Assembly: GCF_007994075.1 (NCBI RefSeq)
Contig: NZ_VIWU01000001.1
Location: 6,820,001-6,884,000 of the forward strand
DNA from: Pseudonocardia hierapolitana
Lineage (GTDB): Bacteria; Actinomycetota; Actinomycetes; Mycobacteriales; Pseudonocardiaceae
DNA length: 64,000 bases
Direction: 5' to 3'
Part shown: positions 25,292-36,400 of the stretch, piece after piece
Layout: every line of letters begins with the position of its first letter
How positions within the stretch are numbered: position 1 is the stretch's first letter
Position numbers and translations under genes: made by a program
The notes under the pieces: model-generated
What the model saw: only the letters and a program-made list of their open reading frames with translations
The model's database searches: none
Told to the model about the DNA's origin: nothing

Positions 25292-26701
25292 ATGCCCGAG
25301 AGCACTTCCGGCCCGAGCGCGGTCACGCGGCGACGGCGGGCGGTTCTGAGCGCCTGGGCCGGTTTCGCCGTCGACTCGTACTCGATCTACATCGCGTCGT
25401 CGGTGCTGTTGCCGGCGCTCGTCTACTTCCAGGGCGACATGTCCGCGGAGACCAAGTCGATCTTCGCGGGCATGACGCTCGCCGCGACCCTGCTCGGGCG
25501 CCCGCTCGGTGGCCTGATCTTCGGGCACTTCGCGGACAGGATCGGGCGCCGCCGCATCGGCGCCGTCACGATCTACGGGTTCGGGACCATCTCGCTGCTC
25601 ATCGCCTGCCTGCCGGGCGCGGAGCTGATCGGCGCGATCCCTGCGACGACCCTGCTGCTCGTGCTCCGCTTCGTCGAAGGCATCTTCCTCGGCGGGGAGT
25701 ACACCGCTGCCACCCCGATGGCGCTCGAGTACGCCCCGCCGCACCGGCGGGGCCTGATCGGCGCGTTGATCCAGTGCGCGGCGAGCGGTGGCCCGCTCCT
25801 CGTGGCGGTCGCGATGGCACTGACCCTGTTGGTCGCGCCCAGCGGCGGGCTGGACTCGCCCTACGTGCAGTGGGGCTGGCGCCTGCCGTTCGTCCTCGGC
25901 TTCGTCCTGTCGTTCCTCGTCGCCTGGTTCCTGCGCCGCAGGGTCGACGAGTCGGAGATCCAGAAGCAGGCGGTCGCCGAGGCAGGGGAACAGGTGGAGT
26001 CGCCGGTGCGGATGATCCTGCGGGGCAGGCCGGGCCGGGCGTTCATCCAGGCGTGGGTGACGATGACGGGCCTCTTCTTCATCGTCACCGTGACCACCAG
26101 CGTTCTGAACCAGTTCCTGCTCCAGAACGAGGGCTACACCCCCGCGGACCTGGCCAACACCCAGCTGGTCATCCCGGTCTGCATGGCGTCGTACATCTTC
26201 TTCGGCTGGCTCTCCGACCACATCGGCCGCAAGCCTGCGCTCTACATCGGCGGCGCGCTCCAGCTGACGCTGTACCCCGTGGTGATCACGCTGGTGGGAT
26301 CCGGGTCGGTCCGCGGGTGGTGGAACCTCACCCTCCTCGCGGTGGCGGCGCACTGCCTCACCGTCGCCCCGTTCGGCGTGCTGCCGGCATACATCAACGA
26401 GCGCTTCGCGACCATCGTCCGGTCCACCGGATGGGGCGTGGCCTACGGGACCGCGGTGATCATCCCGTCCTTCTTCTCCTACTACATGATCTGGCTCAGC
26501 GCCCTCGTGCCGTTCGTCCACACCGCGGGCATCCTGGCCGCGTTCGGCGCGATCCTGATCCTCGTCGCGACGATGTGCGGGCCCGAGACGAGGGGGATCG
26601 ACCTGCGTCGTGCGGGAGAGGACGCGCACCGGGTGGACGTGACGCCCCCGGTCGGCGTCATACCCGCCCCGTCCCTCACCCCGGCGAAGGAGCAGGGGTG
26701 A
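25292..26701 (+). CDS. MFS transporter, metabolite:H+ symporter (MHS) type
   Basis: A 469-residue, 12-helix major facilitator. The loop 2-3 signature is GHFADRIGRRR, and RFVEGIFLGGEYTAATPMALEYAP is typical of the MHS subfamily, which imports organic acids such as citrate, alpha-ketoglutarate, shikimate or aromatic acids. The second-half repeat is FGWLSDHIGRKPAL. GAAGGAGA at 25278 sets the ATG. It lies inside the BKACE/aldolase cluster and probably imports its starting substrate, which is likely to be a carboxylic acid. Confidence 0.92.
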   Translation: MPESTSGPSAVTRRRRAVLSAWAGFAVDSYSIYIASSVLLPALVYFQGDMSAETKSIFAGMTLAATLLGRPLGGLIFGHFADRIGRRRIGAVTIYGFGTISLLIACLPGAELIGAIPATTLLLVLRFVEGIFLGGEYTAATPMALEYAPPHRRGLIGALIQCAASGGPLLVAVAMALTLLVAPSGGLDSPYVQWGWRLPFVLGFVLSFLVAWFLRRRVDESEIQKQAVAEAGEQVESPVRMILRGRPGRAFIQAWVTMTGLFFIVTVTTSVLNQFLLQNEGYTPADLANTQLVIPVCMASYIFFGWLSDHIGRKPALYIGGALQLTLYPVVITLVGSGSVRGWWNLTLLAVAAHCLTVAPFGVLPAYINERFATIVRSTGWGVAYGTAVIIPSFFSYYMIWLSALVPFVHTAGILAAFGAILILVATMCGPETRGIDLRRAGEDAHRVDVTPPVGVIPAPSLTPAKEQG

Positions 26702-26767
26702 CACCGCTGAGCCGGGTCGGCTCGCCGCCCGACGCGACCGCAATCACGTGAGAAAGGGCAGTTCCTG

Positions 26768-27715
26768 ATGACCCAGACAGTCAGCGGCCTGTGGGACGAG
26801 ACGCTCGACGCGGACCGGTTCGTCCCGGACGCGGAGGTCGACGGGTTGCTCGTCGGCGCGGTCGATCTGCACACCCATCCCGGGCCTAGCCCGTTCCCGC
26901 GGCGGATGTCGATCCTGGATGCCGCGGTGGATGCGGCCTCGGTCGGGTTCCGGGCGTTGGTCGCGAAGTCCCACCACCACAGCATGCAGACCGACATCCT
27001 CGCGTTGGGGCCGGTCGGGCTGGCCGAGACCGGGGTGCGGGTGTTCGGGGGTGTCGCGCTGAACCGCACCGTGGGCGGGCTCAACCCGTATGCGGTGGAG
27101 CTCGCGCTGGGGTTGGGTGGGCGGGTGGTGTGGTTCCCGACGATCTCGTCCACGGCGCACATCGAGTTCCATCGCCACCACCACCACAGCGGCTTCCCCG
27201 TCGCCGGCATCCCGCTGCGCGACAACGAGCCGATCAGCGTGGTGGGCGAGGACGGTGCCCTCGTCCCGGAGGCGCGGGACATCCTGTCGGTCATCGCGGG
27301 GGAGTCGGCGATCCTCAACTGCGGGCACCTGCCGGCCGACGAGATCGACGTGCTGGTGCCGGCGGCGGTCGCGGCCGGGGTCGAGCGGATCGTCGTCAGC
27401 CACCCCGACTTCATCGTCGGTGCGGCCCCCGAGCGGATCGGCGCCTGGTGCCGGCAGGGCGCCTACGTCGAGCACTGCCTGGCCATGGTGGTTGGGCGCA
27501 ACGCCACCGAGCCGCCCGTGGAGAAGGTCGCCGGTTTCCTCCGCGAGGCGGGTGTCGGGCACACCGTCTTCTCGTCCGATCTGGGGCAGAAGGGCAATCC
27601 GTTGCCGGTCACGGCGTACCGGCGGATGGTGCGCGCCCTGCTGGACGCGGGGAACGCCGAGGACGACATCAGGGCGATGGTGGGCGGCAACGCAGCGCAG
27701 TTGCTGTTCCCGTGA
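26768..27715 (+). CDS. DUF6282 family, amidohydrolase/PHP-like protein
   Basis: A 315-residue protein with many histidine motifs typical of a metal-dependent hydrolase barrel. These are AVDLHTHPGPSPF near residue 35, AKSHHHSMQTDI, FHRHHHHSGF, LNCGHLP and VSHPDF, with FSSDLGQ near the C-terminus as a possible metal Asp. It matches my memory of DUF6282 proteins, which have no established reaction. It lies between the MHS transporter and the IclR regulator. A hydrolytic or decarboxylation step is plausible. Confidence 0.78.
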   Translation: MTQTVSGLWDETLDADRFVPDAEVDGLLVGAVDLHTHPGPSPFPRRMSILDAAVDAASVGFRALVAKSHHHSMQTDILALGPVGLAETGVRVFGGVALNRTVGGLNPYAVELALGLGGRVVWFPTISSTAHIEFHRHHHHSGFPVAGIPLRDNEPISVVGEDGALVPEARDILSVIAGESAILNCGHLPADEIDVLVPAAVAAGVERIVVSHPDFIVGAAPERIGAWCRQGAYVEHCLAMVVGRNATEPPVEKVAGFLREAGVGHTVFSSDLGQKGNPLPVTAYRRMVRALLDAGNAEDDIRAMVGGNAAQLLFP

Positions 27716-27765
27716 GCGGCGGGGGGTGCTCGGTATAGTCGCCGGACGCACGCGGAGGAGGACTG

Positions 27766-28563
27766 TTGACCAGCGGCTCGGGCGGCACCGGCGACATCCA
27801 GGCGGTGCAGCGCGTCGGACAGCTGCTGGCCCTGTTCACCGTCAACCGGCCCCGGCTCACGGTGGCCGAGGCGGCCTCACTCGTCGGGCTGAACCGCAGC
27901 ACGGTCAGCCGATACTTCGGCTCCCTCGTGCTGGCCGGCGTCCTGGAGCGCTCGCGTGAGGAGCAGGCCGCCTACGAACCCGGTCCGCTGCTCGTGCAGC
28001 TCGGCGCGGTGGCGCAGGGCCAGCGCCGCGTGCTCGACCTGGCGCCGATCCACATGCGCCGCCTCTCCCGCGAGACCGGGCTCACCGTCGTGCTCTCCCT
28101 GTGGGGCTCGGCGGGCCCGGTGGTCTCGCTGGTCAACGAGATCGGCACCGGCCCGATCCTGGTCACGGTGCGGGTGGGCACCACCCTCGACATGGACTCG
28201 GCCCAAGGGCACCTCTTCCTGTGCTTCTCCAAGGACCACGAGACGATCGCCAAGTACTGGGAGAGCCTGGACCCGGTCAAGCGGCGCCGGATCGAGGCCG
28301 AGGTGGCCGACGCCGGCAAGCGTGGCCTTTCCACCGTCAGCGCACCGGTGGGCATGGCCGTCCTGGCCGCCCCCGTTTTCGACGATCACGGCATCGCCGC
28401 CACCGTCGCCGTTGTCGGCGGGCCGCCCGACGACGCGGAGATCGCCGCCGCGCTCCGGCGCGCGGCTTTCCGGATCACGGTGGAGATGGGGGGCGCCGAG
28501 GTCTGGCGGTCGCTCGTTCCCGGCGGCGCTGACGACGTCGCGGACTCCGTGGAGGCCTCGTAG
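27766..28563 (+). CDS. IclR-family transcriptional regulator
   Basis: A 265-residue IclR regulator. The N-terminal winged HTH is LTVAEAASLVGLNRSTVSRYFGSLVLAGVL at about residues 28-57. The C-terminal effector domain (about 80-250) includes GTTLDMDSAQGHLFLCF and ISAPV-like segments. The start is a TTG preceded by GGAGGAG at 27753, as no ATG or GTG fits better. It ends the cluster and is the likely reader of the GTTCG/CGAAC dyads at 20918 and 23439. The effector is probably a pathway acid. Confidence 0.92.
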   Translation: MTSGSGGTGDIQAVQRVGQLLALFTVNRPRLTVAEAASLVGLNRSTVSRYFGSLVLAGVLERSREEQAAYEPGPLLVQLGAVAQGQRRVLDLAPIHMRRLSRETGLTVVLSLWGSAGPVVSLVNEIGTGPILVTVRVGTTLDMDSAQGHLFLCFSKDHETIAKYWESLDPVKRRRIEAEVADAGKRGLSTVSAPVGMAVLAAPVFDDHGIAATVAVVGGPPDDAEIAAALRRAAFRITVEMGGAEVWRSLVPGGADDVADSVEAS

Positions 28564-28714
28564 CCCGAGTCGACCGGGCTCGTGGCCGCGCGTACGACCC
28601 CGCTGGCCCGATCGGGTTTCGCCGATGAGCCGATGCGCGCGGCCGGGCACCGGTTGAGCGATGCCGGTGCTCCCGAGTTGAGACGTTCAAGAATCTGGGC
28701 CACGCTGGGACGCG

Positions 28715-31359
<2,645 letters not shown>

Positions 31360-31385
31360 TCCAAGAGGCTCTCCGAGGCACGTGG

Positions 31386-31444
31386 CCTCCCGGGCGTGGC
31401 GTCGGCGCCGCACCGTCGCCGGCGTTCGACCACCGCCCGGGAGG
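31386..31444 (+). terminator. Long-stem hairpin downstream of katG
   Basis: CCTCCCGGGCG at 31386-31396 and CGCCCGGGAGG at 31434-31444 are a perfect 11-bp inverted repeat. The 37-bp interior can form its own GC-rich stem. The structure starts 26 bp after the katG stop codon and has no T-run. It is probably the furA-katG terminator or a 3'-stabilising hairpin. Confidence 0.5.
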
Positions 31445-31535
31445 TGCCCCGCCGGTGGGCGCCGCGCTCCCGCCTGCTCGGTGACGGAAGAACTCTTCCT
31501 TCACCGGCAGCGGCCCGGTTGCGAGCCTCCGCGGC

Positions 31536-32282
31536 ATGGAACCTCCTACCGTGGCCCCGAACGAGATCGACCTCACCGCCCGCACCCGATCCACGCAGGT
31601 CGCGCGGGCGATCGTCCACGCGCTCACCCTGCTGATCGCCGCAGGCTGCCTGGCCTCCTTCGTCGCCGGGCCGGAGGAGCCGGCCGTCCGGCTGATCGCC
31701 GGCGCCGCCGGTCTGCTGATCGTTCTCCTCTACGCCTGGGTGATCCACACCCGCCGCCGCCTGCCTGCCCGGTTGGTGATCGACCACGAGGGGATCCGGG
31801 TGCTCGACGGGCGGGGGCGCAAGCTCGTGCGGCTGGCCTGGACCGAGCTGTCCGGGGTGGGTGTCATGACGAACGAGGTCAGTCGCCGCCGGCAGCTGCG
31901 CCGCACCCGCGATGATCTCGTGCCCTGGGTGAGCCGTCGTATCGTCCTGGTGCCGATCTGGCTGGAGCTGTACCCGGCCGACGCCCAGGCGGTGGCGCGG
32001 CATACGGAGCTGGAGTGGGCCTGGGCGCTCGGCGGCGTCAGGGCGCCCGGCGAGGAGCACAGGTGGCTGGTGAGCCTCGGCGACGGGCAGGGGCAGCGGG
32101 TCCCGATCGGTGAGGCCGTGCAGCGCTGGCGGCCGCAGCTGTGGCGGGGTCACCGGTCCGGCTCGTTCCTGCTCGGCGGGGAGGGGGCGTGGAACAAGGC
32201 CTTCCTCGAGGCCTTCGCGCAGCGCCCCGTGGCCGGTCGGACGGAACCGATCTCGCGGCCCGACGATCGAACGCGTCGATGA
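31536..32282 (+). CDS. Hypothetical membrane protein with two N-terminal helices
   Basis: A 248-residue protein. Two transmembrane helices lie at about residues 25-70 (ALTLLIAAGCLASFVAG and LIAGAAGLLIVLLYAWVI). A cytoplasmic region follows that looks like a PH-like or DUF-type beta domain (LVIDHEGIRVLDGRGRKLVRLAW). The Trp- and Arg-rich C-terminal half resembles no family I can name. It converges with the lipoprotein gene and appears monocistronic. Confidence 0.8.
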   Translation: MEPPTVAPNEIDLTARTRSTQVARAIVHALTLLIAAGCLASFVAGPEEPAVRLIAGAAGLLIVLLYAWVIHTRRRLPARLVIDHEGIRVLDGRGRKLVRLAWTELSGVGVMTNEVSRRRQLRRTRDDLVPWVSRRIVLVPIWLELYPADAQAVARHTELEWAWALGGVRAPGEEHRWLVSLGDGQGQRVPIGEAVQRWRPQLWRGHRSGSFLLGGEGAWNKAFLEAFAQRPVAGRTEPISRPDDRTRR

Positions 32283-32307
32283 CAGCACCGGGCCCGTAGC
32301 GATCCGG

Positions 32308-32727
32308 TCAGCAGGACTCGTCGACCTTGACGACCCCGAAGTCGATGCGGCTGGACGACGTGATCGCCGCACCCGGCGGCACGTTCTGGGTGCAGACCTT
32401 CCAGTTGCGGTCGGCCACCTGCATGCGCCCGGCTCCGGTGGCGTCGTGCGACGTGGTGAGGACGATCCCGTAGCCGGTGAGCCGTTGGATGCTGTCCTGC
32501 GCGTCCTGGAGAACGGAGCCCACGAGGTCCGGCATGGTCCAGCTCGTCGCCTGCGAGCCCGCCGGGGGCGCCGCGGGCGTCGTCTCGGGCGGCATCGGGA
32601 CCGGTGCCGTGTAGGTGATGATCGTCGGCCCGGTCGGACCCGGAGGTGGGGGAGGCGGCTGCGCCGGTTGGCCGCCGCAGGCCGCGAGTGCTGTGAGGGT
32701 GAGGGCCAGAACGGTGGTGCTTCTCAT
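32308..32727 (-). CDS. PASTA-domain-like lipoprotein
   Basis: A 139-residue secreted lipoprotein. The signal peptide ends in the lipobox LAAC with Cys17, followed by a Pro-rich linker. The C-terminal domain starts MPDLVGSVLQDAQDSI, the usual start of a PASTA-like repeat, and contains a Cys pair (WKVCTQNVPPG and the final Cys). PASTA domains bind peptidoglycan fragments in some proteins, but many actinobacterial single-domain copies have no known ligand. The ATG at 32727 is chosen because it gives a proper signal peptide. Confidence 0.83.
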   Translation of the reverse strand: MRSTTVLALTLTALAACGGQPAQPPPPPPGPTGPTIITYTAPVPMPPETTPAAPPAGSQATSWTMPDLVGSVLQDAQDSIQRLTGYGIVLTTSHDATGAGRMQVADRNWKVCTQNVPPGAAITSSSRIDFGVVKVDESC

Positions 32728-32753
32728 CAGCGCTGTCCGACCTCCAGGGGTGT

Positions 32754-33023
32754 TCAGCAGGCGACGAAATGGTCCGTCCGGCCGCCGCCGATGTCCCACG
32801 ACAGCGCGAACCGCACCGTCTCACCGCTACCGTCCGCGGCGGTGAACTCGACCTCCTGGGAACCGCCCGGCGGGAGGTCCTGAACACGCCGGGCCTGGTC
32901 CCCACATCGATCAGGCCCGCCGTTCCTCGCGACCCAGTCCTCGACGATCTGCCGGTAGAACGCGGCCGCGGCGACCCAGTCGGGAAACCGGTGCTCCTCG
33001 TCGATCCCGGTCACCAGCCACAT
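32754..33023 (-). CDS. Small hypothetical protein
   Basis: An 89-residue soluble protein that starts MWLVTGIDEEHRFPDWVAAAAFY and ends in a Cys. It has good coding periodicity and no domain I recognise. It lies 26 bp upstream of the PASTA-like lipoprotein gene on the same strand, so the pair may be co-transcribed. Confidence 0.65.
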   Translation of the reverse strand: MWLVTGIDEEHRFPDWVAAAAFYRQIVEDWVARNGGPDRCGDQARRVQDLPPGGSQEVEFTAADGSGETVRFALSWDIGGGRTDHFVAC

Positions 33024-33122
33024 GGCTCCTCCATCGGAGCGAGCGTAGGCGATTGCGGCGGATCTCCGGAAACAACGATCGCTTCTACCCGGGTATCGAC
33101 GGCGCTGATGGTCGGGCCGCTA

Positions 33123-33794
33123 TCACCAACCGGGCTGGCTCCTTGCGAGTTCCTCCAGCGCGCCGACCACGCTGAGCAGGTGGGCGCGCATCGTCCGCTC
33201 GGCGACGTCCGGGTCCCCGGAGCAGACCGCCTCGATGACGTCGAGGTGCTCCCGGAGGCCGACGCTCGGCCGGCCGGGCAGGAGGGCCACCCGGAAGTGG
33301 TACCGCACGCTCTGGGTGCGCAGGCGGTCCAGCATCAGGCCCGCGGTCTGGTGCGCGGAGATCTCCCGCACGGCGCGGTGCACGAGCTGGTTGGTGCGGC
33401 TGTAGGCCGGGATGTCGGCGTTCTCGACGGCTGAGCGCATCGCGTCGCCCAGCTCGCGGAGCCGGGTGCGGTCGTCGTCCGTGGCGCGCGCGGCGGCCTT
33501 GGCCGCGCACAGCCCCTCGATGACGGCCCGGGTCTCGGTGATCTCCACGGCTTCCTCGAGCGAGATGGGGCGGACCCGGGCTCCGCGATTGCGTTCGCGC
33601 TGCACGAGGCCCTCGTTCTCCAGCTGTGCGAGCGCGGTGCGAACGGTTCCCCGTGACGCGCGGTAGAGCGACACGAGGTCGGCCTCGGGCAGCCGCTGCC
33701 CGGGCGCGTACCTGCCCTGCATGATCCCGTCGCGCACGGCCAGCACCACCGCGGCGACGGCCTCGCTCGGGGCCGTCTCGCCGCCAGCAACCAT
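33123..33794 (-). CDS. GntR-family (FCD) transcriptional regulator
   Basis: A 223-residue regulator. The winged HTH includes LPEADLVSLYRASRGTVRTALAQLENEGLVQ. The C-terminal FCD domain has metal-type histidines (NQLVHRAVREI and RAHLLSV). It is divergent from the Rieske oxygenase and ABC-transporter operon, and a perfect palindrome lies only 18 bp upstream of its own start, so it is probably an autorepressor that also controls that operon. The inducer is likely to be the imported substrate or an early product. Confidence 0.93.
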   Translation of the reverse strand: MVAGGETAPSEAVAAVVLAVRDGIMQGRYAPGQRLPEADLVSLYRASRGTVRTALAQLENEGLVQRERNRGARVRPISLEEAVEITETRAVIEGLCAAKAAARATDDDRTRLRELGDAMRSAVENADIPAYSRTNQLVHRAVREISAHQTAGLMLDRLRTQSVRYHFRVALLPGRPSVGLREHLDVIEAVCSGDPDVAERTMRAHLLSVVGALEELARSQPGW

Positions 33795-33811
33795 GCACGC
33801 ACATTACCAAG

Positions 33812-33856
33812 ATTGTTAACAATATGGTTGTCGGCCTGGTTGTCCTTAGCTATGGT
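33812..33856 (+). promoter_or_regulatory. Palindromic operator and promoter of the Rieske/ABC operon
   Basis: ATTGTTAACAAT at 33812-33823 is a perfect 12-bp palindrome, very AT-rich for this genome. Five bases further lies TTGTCG (33828-33833), then a 17-bp spacer and TATGGT (33851-33856), a plausible forward promoter. The palindrome is also 18 bp from the start codon of the divergent GntR gene, so one bound dimer could shut both directions. The 5' untranslated region would be about 140 bp. Confidence 0.65.
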
Positions 33857-34002
33857 CATGGTCGTGTGATCCCGGAGCCGGGGCGCGCCGAGCTCACCGA
33901 CGAGCAGCGCTGTGCCGTGTTGATCGAGTGCCGCTGGTCGACGGTTCGTCATTCCCCGCCACCCGAATTCCCGAACACACCACCACATCCGAGAGGCCGA
34001 CG

Positions 34003-35361
34003 ATGCTCTCTGCACAGGACAACGAGTTCCTGACACGTGTGGGACCGGGCACTCCTATGGGCGATCTCCTGCGCCGATACTGGACGCCCGCGTTGCTGGT
34101 GAGCGAATTGCCGACACCGGCGGGCGACCCGGTGCGCGTGCGGTTGCTCGGTGAGGACCTCGTCGCCTTCCGGGACGCGTTCGGCAAGGTCGGCCTGATC
34201 CAGGAGAACTGCCCGCACCGGGGCGCCTCCCTGTACTACGGCCGCAACGAGCTCGGCCCGGACGGCACCTGCGGGCTGCGGTGTCCGTACCACGGCTGGC
34301 AGTTCGGTGCCGACGGCACGTGCATCGACATGCCGAGCGAGCCACCGACCAGCACCTTCAAGGAGCGGGTGCGCGCGAGGTCCTACCCCACCCACGAGTC
34401 GGGCGGGATCGTGTGGACGTACATGGGCCCGGCAGAGGCGATGACGCCCTTCCGCGACTTCGGCACCGAGTCGCTCGAGCCCGACCAGGTCGCCGCCACC
34501 AAGCTGCACACCAGCTGCAACTGGATGCAGGCGATGGAGGGCAACATGGACACCTCCCACATCTCCTGGCTGCACCAGTGGAACGGCGTCGACGACATCC
34601 CCGACGACGGGAGCGACAAGCCCGGCTACCCCTCGAACGCGATGTCGTGGACGTTCTGGAAGCACGACCGCGCGCCGCGCCTGGAGATCGAGGACACCTG
34701 GTACGGCTTCAAGTACGTCGGCATCCGCACCACCCCCGCCGGTCACACCCACGTGCGGATGAGCGCGTACTGCTACCCGTACCACACGGTGATCGCCTCG
34801 GTGCCGTTCAGCACCCAGCACGGCCTGTTCGTGCCGGTCGACGACCACAACACCTACCGCTACAGCTTCGCCACGCGGGTGAACGAGGGCATCGAGGAGG
34901 TCGGTGGCACCAACCTCTTCGCGGTGAGCCCCTTCGAGTTCGGCCCCGCAGAGGTCGGCCGCAACGGGATCATCCCGCGGCGCTACACGCTCGAGAACGA
35001 CTTCGGCATCGACCGTGAGGACCAGCGCACCACCACCTACTCGGGCGTGCGCGAGTTCATCAGCCAGGACTTCATGGTCACCGAGACGATGGGTCCGATC
35101 TACGACCGCTCGCAGGAGCACCTCGGCACGTCCGACAAGGCGATCATCCGGATGCGCAGGTTGCTGATCGCCGCGGCGAAGCGCCTCGCCGAGGGCGGCG
35201 AGCCACCCGCGGTCGCCCCCGACATGGACTACCGGGGCATCCGCTCCGCCGAGAAGATCCTCGAGGACGGCGAGGACTGGCGCCTGCTGGGCACCGACGC
35301 CGATCCGATGGTCCAGAGGTACGACCCCGGCAACTCCCGGCTCCCGGCGGCGGGCGACTGA
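34003..35361 (+). CDS. Rieske aromatic ring-hydroxylating oxygenase, catalytic subunit
   Basis: A 452-residue oxygenase of the phthalate-4,5-dioxygenase-like group. The Rieske 2Fe-2S ligands are Cys70, His72, Cys94 and His97 (CPHRGAS and CPYHGW). The mononuclear iron site is EGNMDTSHISWLH (Glu179, Asp183, His186 and His191), matching the E-x3-D-x2-H-x4-H pattern. Electrons must come from a reductase that is not encoded nearby. The gene begins the catabolic run and is divergent from its likely GntR repressor. The aromatic or heterocyclic substrate is unknown. Confidence 0.93.
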   Translation: MLSAQDNEFLTRVGPGTPMGDLLRRYWTPALLVSELPTPAGDPVRVRLLGEDLVAFRDAFGKVGLIQENCPHRGASLYYGRNELGPDGTCGLRCPYHGWQFGADGTCIDMPSEPPTSTFKERVRARSYPTHESGGIVWTYMGPAEAMTPFRDFGTESLEPDQVAATKLHTSCNWMQAMEGNMDTSHISWLHQWNGVDDIPDDGSDKPGYPSNAMSWTFWKHDRAPRLEIEDTWYGFKYVGIRTTPAGHTHVRMSAYCYPYHTVIASVPFSTQHGLFVPVDDHNTYRYSFATRVNEGIEEVGGTNLFAVSPFEFGPAEVGRNGIIPRRYTLENDFGIDREDQRTTTYSGVREFISQDFMVTETMGPIYDRSQEHLGTSDKAIIRMRRLLIAAAKRLAEGGEPPAVAPDMDYRGIRSAEKILEDGEDWRLLGTDADPMVQRYDPGNSRLPAAGD

Positions 35362-35374
35362 CGACGCCGCGGCC

Positions 35375-36400
35375 ATGGCCGACACGATGGCGACCACGCA
35401 GGCGGTACCGGTCACCGCGGCGGGTCCCCGCGGTGGCAGGCGGATGTTCGCCGTCCGTCGTATCCGCAAGCGGCTGGTGCACCTGCTGCTCGTGCTGCTC
35501 GCCGTGACGTTCCTGTCCTTCCTGGTCGTCGACCTGCTGCCCGGCGACGCGGCCGTGGTCGTGGCGGGCGACAACGCGACCCCGGAGCAGGTGCAGCAGG
35601 TCCGCGAGGACCTGCAGCTCGACCGACCGGTCCTCGTGCGCTACGCCGACTGGCTCGGCGGCGTGGTCACCGGCGACCTCGGCCGCTCGTTCCGCACCGG
35701 CCAGCCGGTCGCGGAGGCGCTCGCCCAGCGCATCCCCGTCACGTTCGAGATCACGATCATCGCCCAGCTCCTCGCGCTGGTGATCGCGGTGCCGCTCGCC
35801 GTCCACTCGGCCTACCGCCCCGGCGGGCTCGTCGACCGGGCGTCGATGACGATCGGGTTCGGCGCCGCCGCGATGCCGAACTTCGTGTTCGGGATGGTGC
35901 TGATCGTGCTCTTCGCCGGAGGGGTGACGAGCATCCTGCCGGCCACCGGTTACACGGGACTGTTCGAGGACCCCCTCGGCAACGTGAGATCGATCGTCCT
36001 GCCCTGCCTGACGCTCATGATCACCGAGGCGGCGGTCTACCGGCAGCTGCTGCGTTCGGACATGGTGTCCACGCTGCAGGAGGACTTCATCCTCATGGCC
36101 CGGTCGAAGGGGCTCGGCCCGGCGAGGATCCTCTTCCGGCACGCGCTGCGGCCCTCGTCGTTCTCCCTGATCACGCTGTCGGGGGTGAACATCGGGCGGC
36201 TGCTCGGCGGCACGGTGATCGTCGAGACGCTCTTCGCGATCCCCGGGCTCGGCCAGCTCATCGTGCAGGCCGTGTTCAACCGCGACTACATGATCCTCCA
36301 GGGTGCGCTGCTGTTCGTCGCGGTCGCCTACGTCGTGATCAACATGCTGATCGACCTGCTGTACCTGGCCCTCGACCCGCGGGTGCGCAGAGATGCCTGA
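35375..36400 (+). CDS. Dipeptide/oligopeptide-type ABC permease (DppB-like)
   Basis: A 341-residue inner-membrane permease with six helices. The N-terminal helix LVHLLLVLLAVTFLSFLVVDLLPGD is the classical DppB start, and the EAA loop reads EDFILMARSKGLGPARILFRHALRP. It pairs with the next permease and overlaps it by 8 bp. Family importers carry peptides, but in catabolic operons they often carry nickel, opines or aromatic acids. Here the substrate is probably the compound degraded by the operon. Confidence 0.94.
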   Translation: MADTMATTQAVPVTAAGPRGGRRMFAVRRIRKRLVHLLLVLLAVTFLSFLVVDLLPGDAAVVVAGDNATPEQVQQVREDLQLDRPVLVRYADWLGGVVTGDLGRSFRTGQPVAEALAQRIPVTFEITIIAQLLALVIAVPLAVHSAYRPGGLVDRASMTIGFGAAAMPNFVFGMVLIVLFAGGVTSILPATGYTGLFEDPLGNVRSIVLPCLTLMITEAAVYRQLLRSDMVSTLQEDFILMARSKGLGPARILFRHALRPSSFSLITLSGVNIGRLLGGTVIVETLFAIPGLGQLIVQAVFNRDYMILQGALLFVAVAYVVINMLIDLLYLALDPRVRRDA

